In this document: positions 48,774-51,915 of the stretch, piece after piece
Layout: every line of letters begins with the position of its first letter
Numbering within the stretch: position 1 is the first letter of the stretch
The notes under the pieces: model-generated
The model's database searches: none
Seen by the model: only the letters and a program-made list of their open reading frames with translations
Told to the model about the DNA's origin: nothing
Origin: an uncultured Bacteroidales bacterium
Lineage (GTDB): Bacteria; Bacteroidota; Bacteroidia; Bacteroidales; F082
DNA: 51,915 nt
NCBI GenBank assembly: GCA_900317155.1
Contig: ONFO01000024.1
Span: forward strand, 1-51,915
Direction: 5' to 3'
Program-made: the position numbers and the translations under genes

Positions 48774-51616
48774 GCCACCGACATCCCCACCATCCCTTGA
48801 TACATCCTAAATAGTTCCGCCACAATCTCACTCTCATCCAAGTCGGGTTTGAATCCGTATGCCGCCATTACTGCCTTATCATTCTCTCGATGGGCTTTGC
48901 GAAGTTCGGGCGGCATGGTGGCTTCGTCATATAAGTCAGCAAGGCTTGCTTCAGGAAACAACTCTCGGGCATCAAGTATTGCTTGGGCTGTCTGCATTAT
49001 TTTTGCCTTTTGTCCGTCTGAAGAATTGGGCCACGGAAAGTTGTTGTAAACGGCTGGAGAATAACTATAGTCACTCTTTAATCGGCCAGCTGTAACTCGC
49101 ATCCATGAATTATGTGTGTTGCTTGTAAGAATGCCAAAGAGATATAAATCAGCATTTTGAACAATGTATAATTTGTTGTTAGCAATCACATCTGGCTTTA
49201 AGAATCCTATAGGGATATATCTCCTACGCTGTGATGAAACCTCGGGTACAACAAGATAGTTTGTGTCTGGTTGTCGTATTTGAGTAAACAACATTGGGAT
49301 TTCAGCATCACGTTTAACGGATGCGGTTGGACTCTTTCTTCTTGCTACTGCCACTTTTTCAAGACGTTCTATAATTGGCGGTATTTTACGGTACTCATTG
49401 GGTGAGACACCTTTGAGCCACAAACAGAAACGCTTTTTATTGTTGATGAAATCCTCCGAGCTGATATATTGCTTGATAAAGCATTCGGATTCGGGATACT
49501 TATTGATTAAATCATCACGTTCTTCCTCTGACAGTATTAAATGACCGCCATCTGTTGGCTGGCTTCCTTTACTCATCTTTGCGAGGTTCTCATTGATTGG
49601 TTTGCCTCTGTTTTCGATAAAAACATTTGGAGCATCCAAAAGATAACCATTGATGTGATGTGCATCAACACATGTACCATCATCATTAAAAATATGTTTA
49701 GTTGAATCAGAACTATAGCAGTTGAATCCAATAATCACACAATGTACATGAGCTTTATCCGTGCTGTCGCTATCCCAAACAAACGTGCGCCACGCAAAAC
49801 TAATTTCAAGCTGTTTCTTCTCAAAAAGAGGTTTCCACATTGTTGCTACACTTTCACCTTGCACGATTGAGTTTGTGGAAACAAAAGCGCATTGGATATT
49901 GGTGCCTTGCATGAGGTCGCAAGCTTTTTTATACCAACAACATACATAATCTAACTTCCCATAGTTTGTCCCCAAATCAGTAAAGACCAAATCCATGTCT
50001 TTTTGCTGTGCTTCACTACGCCACTGGTGCCCGATAAACGGTGGATTGCCCATAATGTAATCATAATGGTGGACCCGGCCATCTGTTTCAGTGGTGAAGC
50101 CCGTAAACAAGCCTTCCTTCGGCTGTTCGTCTTGTTCCGTTGGTTTGAGCGTGCTCCAATCCATCCGGAGAGCGTTGCCCTCCACAATGAAGGCATTGGT
50201 CGTAAGCGGTAGGAAGTCTATCGTTTGGCTCAATATGCTTTCCGTCTCGGCCACCATTTGGCTCTCGGCAATCCAAAGCGCAGTCTTTGCCACCGTCACG
50301 GCAAAATCATTGATTTCGATGCCGTAGAACTGATTGATCTTAACGCAGATGAACTCGTCAAAGCCAAACACTCTCTCGCCTCGGTTCAATAACGTGATGA
50401 CCTTGTTTTCCAATCGTCGCAAGCTCAGGTAGGTCTCGGTCAAAAAGTTGCCGCTACCACAGGCAGGATCCAGGAAAGTAAGGTTTCCAAGTTTCTGCTG
50501 GAAAGCCAATAGTTTTTCATCACGCTGCTTTGCTATTTTTGTCGCACATATCGCTTCAAACTCGGCATTGAGGCCATCCATAAAAAGCGGGTCAATCACC
50601 TTGTGGATGTTGGCAATGCTCGTGTAGTGCATCCCGCCTTTGCGCCGTGTTTCGGGGTTCAAAGTGCTTTCAAACACAGCTCCGAATATCGTTGGGCTGA
50701 TGTCTCTCCAGTCAAACGGAGCGCAGTGATTCACGATGACATCTACAATTTCTTCCGTGAAATTGGGAATTTCAATTTGTTCATCGCGGAACAAGCCTCC
50801 ATTCACGTATGGGAAAGGCTTTATCTTGGTGTCGTATTTGTCGCGCTGCTCCAAACGAGTATCCAAAGCCTTGAACAATTTGATAATGCCGTCGCGTAGG
50901 TTTTCCAACGAAAACGACTTGATGTAATCCTCAAAGCTCGTTTTCGTCTCAAACAGTCCAGCGTCTTCAGCGTATAGGCAAAACACGATACGGACACAAA
51001 GGATGTTGAGAGAACGGAAACTATTATCATCAGGGTCGATGTACTCCTTAATCAATGCGTCATAGAGTTTCCCGACCAACACTCCGGCTTTCAACGAGAG
51101 TTCTTCCTCTCGCTTGATGTTCTCATTCTTTAGGTCAACAAGAAACTGAAGCCGATAGTATTCCTTTTCAAGATTCTCCAACAATATTTTCTGTGGTTCG
51201 TTGTTGGGGTGCTCCATGTCATAGACCCAGAACTCCTTGAAGTTGCATGTGATAATCCAACGAGGTTTTTGTGACAAAGGCAGACCTTCAGCATAACGGC
51301 GAGCCTGCTGGTACGGCGTAAGCTCGGAATTGTCGCTTTGTTTGGCCTTTAAAGCAAGGTCTATATGTGAGCCTTTCTGCTCAATCAGTACCTTGGTTGG
51401 GGTGATATAGCCGTCGATGAAATCGGCTCCTTTCTCCTTGGTGATGGTCTTTACTGGAATCTCGAATTGCATTGTTTTTGTGGGGTCATCCTCACCAAAA
51501 ACATTGTGAAGAAGATCCAACCAAAAGCGTTGTGTTTCGCCTTTCTCATATCCCTTGCCATGCCATCTCTCGGCAAACGCGGCAGCTGCCGCAGCGATTT
51601 GTTTTTCCGTTTTCAT
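48764..51616 (-). CDS. Type IIL (MmeI-like) restriction-modification enzyme
   Basis: 950 residues from the ATG at 51616; a farther ATG at 51643 lies upstream of the promoter box. The N-terminal nuclease part has 'GADFIDGYITPTKVLIEQKG' (Asp68, Glu79-x-Lys81), near the PD-(D/E)XK spacing of MmeI. The methyltransferase core has motif I DPACGSGN (383-390) and motif IV NPPF (524-527). The rest is the target-recognition and C-terminal part. One chain cuts and methylates, so no separate restriction gene is needed. A start at 51616 follows the usual MmeI N-terminus ('FWLDLLHNVFG'). It is next to a truncated traG. Confidence 0.88.
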   Translation of the reverse strand: MKTEKQIAAAAAAFAERWHGKGYEKGETQRFWLDLLHNVFGEDDPTKTMQFEIPVKTITKEKGADFIDGYITPTKVLIEQKGSHIDLALKAKQSDNSELTPYQQARRYAEGLPLSQKPRWIITCNFKEFWVYDMEHPNNEPQKILLENLEKEYYRLQFLVDLKNENIKREEELSLKAGVLVGKLYDALIKEYIDPDDNSFRSLNILCVRIVFCLYAEDAGLFETKTSFEDYIKSFSLENLRDGIIKLFKALDTRLEQRDKYDTKIKPFPYVNGGLFRDEQIEIPNFTEEIVDVIVNHCAPFDWRDISPTIFGAVFESTLNPETRRKGGMHYTSIANIHKVIDPLFMDGLNAEFEAICATKIAKQRDEKLLAFQQKLGNLTFLDPACGSGNFLTETYLSLRRLENKVITLLNRGERVFGFDEFICVKINQFYGIEINDFAVTVAKTALWIAESQMVAETESILSQTIDFLPLTTNAFIVEGNALRMDWSTLKPTEQDEQPKEGLFTGFTTETDGRVHHYDYIMGNPPFIGHQWRSEAQQKDMDLVFTDLGTNYGKLDYVCCWYKKACDLMQGTNIQCAFVSTNSIVQGESVATMWKPLFEKKQLEISFAWRTFVWDSDSTDKAHVHCVIIGFNCYSSDSTKHIFNDDGTCVDAHHINGYLLDAPNVFIENRGKPINENLAKMSKGSQPTDGGHLILSEEERDDLINKYPESECFIKQYISSEDFINNKKRFCLWLKGVSPNEYRKIPPIIERLEKVAVARRKSPTASVKRDAEIPMLFTQIRQPDTNYLVVPEVSSQRRRYIPIGFLKPDVIANNKLYIVQNADLYLFGILTSNTHNSWMRVTAGRLKSDYSYSPAVYNNFPWPNSSDGQKAKIMQTAQAILDARELFPEASLADLYDEATMPPELRKAHRENDKAVMAAYGFKPDLDESEIVAELFRMYQGMVGMSVARG

Positions 51617-51620
51617 GGCT

Positions 51621-51629
51621 GCAAAGATA
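51621..51629 (-). promoter_or_regulatory. -7 promoter box 4 bases before the MmeI-like start
   Basis: Minus-strand TATCTTTGC at 51621-51629 with the ATG at 51616. The predicted start point is at or very near the initiation codon, so the mRNA may be leaderless. If so, translation would start without an SD. Confidence 0.5.
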
Positions 51630-51665
51630 GGGTTTATTCCCATAATTCCAAACCAGAATCAATAA

Positions 51666-51915
51666 CTACCTCAGATACCTAAAAGTGGACTTGAAAGGTA
51701 AATAGTCAGCACCGGTATCAACCAACACAATATCAGTATCGGCCAATACCCATTGCCGTACCTTTGAGTTCACATAGAAAGATTTGCCAGATCCGGATGG
51801 ACCAAGAACGAAAAAGTTACTGTTATTGGTAAGCTTCTCTTCGCCTTCCTTACCTGACACATCTATTCCGATGGGCAATCCCCGCCTGTCAGTGAAGTAT
51901 GTCAAGAATGGACTT
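51666..51915 (-). pseudogene. traG: Truncated TraG conjugative-transposon ATPase fragment
   Basis: The reading frame is open to the window edge. It contains 'YFTDRRGLPIGID', Walker A 'FVLGPSGSGKSFYVN' and 'DIVLVDTGADY', the start of the VirB4-like TraG ATPase of Bacteroides conjugative transposons (normally over 800 residues). It ends 23 codons after Walker B in 'FKSTFRYLR', so the C-terminal two-thirds are missing. Hence it is a broken gene, cut just before the MmeI-like gene, and 5' truncated only by the window. The family call is by motif. Confidence 0.7.

Overview
The window looks like a chromosomal segment of a Bacteroidales (phylum Bacteroidota) bacterium, probably gut- or rumen-associated. 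The evidence is the repeated Bacteroidota promoter box (TAnnTTTGC, twice with TTTG exactly 19 bases upstream), lipoprotein signal peptides, FN3-like and InlB-like repeat lipoproteins with a FISUMP-like domain, a BT4734/BF3469-family primase gene and a TraG fragment of the Bacteroides conjugative-transposon type. The species cannot be named from this sequence alone.

Layout. (1) 1-17.2 kb, all on the minus strand: a run of exported or envelope proteins. They include FN3-like repeat lipoproteins, DUF4384/LPP20-like proteins, two paralogous transglutaminase-fold proteins, an InlB-repeat lipoprotein and a PEGA-domain protein. Embedded among them is a regulator pair: a sigma-70-family factor and a membrane anti-sigma-like protein that carries a C39-like cysteine-protease domain. 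(2) 17.3-21.1 kb, plus strand: a phosphate-uptake operon (DUF47, PiT permease, DUF47) and nicotinate phosphoribosyltransferase. (3) 21.1-24.1 kb: an accessory patch with an AT-rich PD-(D/E)XK nuclease gene, an 18-codon remnant of a second topB 3' end, and an AAA/DUF234 ATPase gene enclosed by perfect 22-bp inverted repeats. (4) 24.1-40.3 kb: mostly housekeeping genes. These are a topoisomerase III carrying a primase-type CHC2 zinc domain, two tandem cation:proton antiporters, long-chain acyl-CoA synthetase, a phosphopantetheinyl transferase, carbamate kinase, a lipocalin-like lipoprotein, a Ca2+-type P-ATPase, a TerB-like protein and dipeptidase E. (5) 40.46-40.64 kb: tRNA-Arg(ACG) and tRNA-Glu(CTC), each followed by a terminator hairpin. 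(6) 40.7 kb to the end: an integrated mobile island. It has two HTH proteins, a split primase/helicase pair (BT4734-like plus PriCT-2/DUF3987), two small paralogous genes, a HARE-HTH/alpha-CTD-like protein, an RHH-like protein, an MmeI-type restriction-modification enzyme, and a truncated traG running off the right edge. No integrase or relaxase is visible.

How the genes work together. The sigma/anti-sigma pair is well placed to control the surrounding exported proteins, which would make region 1 an envelope-response locus with an unusual protease-bearing anti-sigma factor. This is inference from gene order. The island carries replication/primase genes at its tRNA end and a probable defence operon at its traG end.

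The window is rich in short repeats: 53-bp intergenic repeats, 7-bp-period tracts (one of which encodes a protein C-terminus), palindromes inserted in frame into genes, and a hairpin/octamer composite repeat in the island. The best candidates for something undescribed are the inverted-repeat-bounded ATPase module at the topB 3' end, the topoisomerase III-CHC2 fusion, the C39-bearing anti-sigma factor, and the HARE-HTH/MmeI-like operon.
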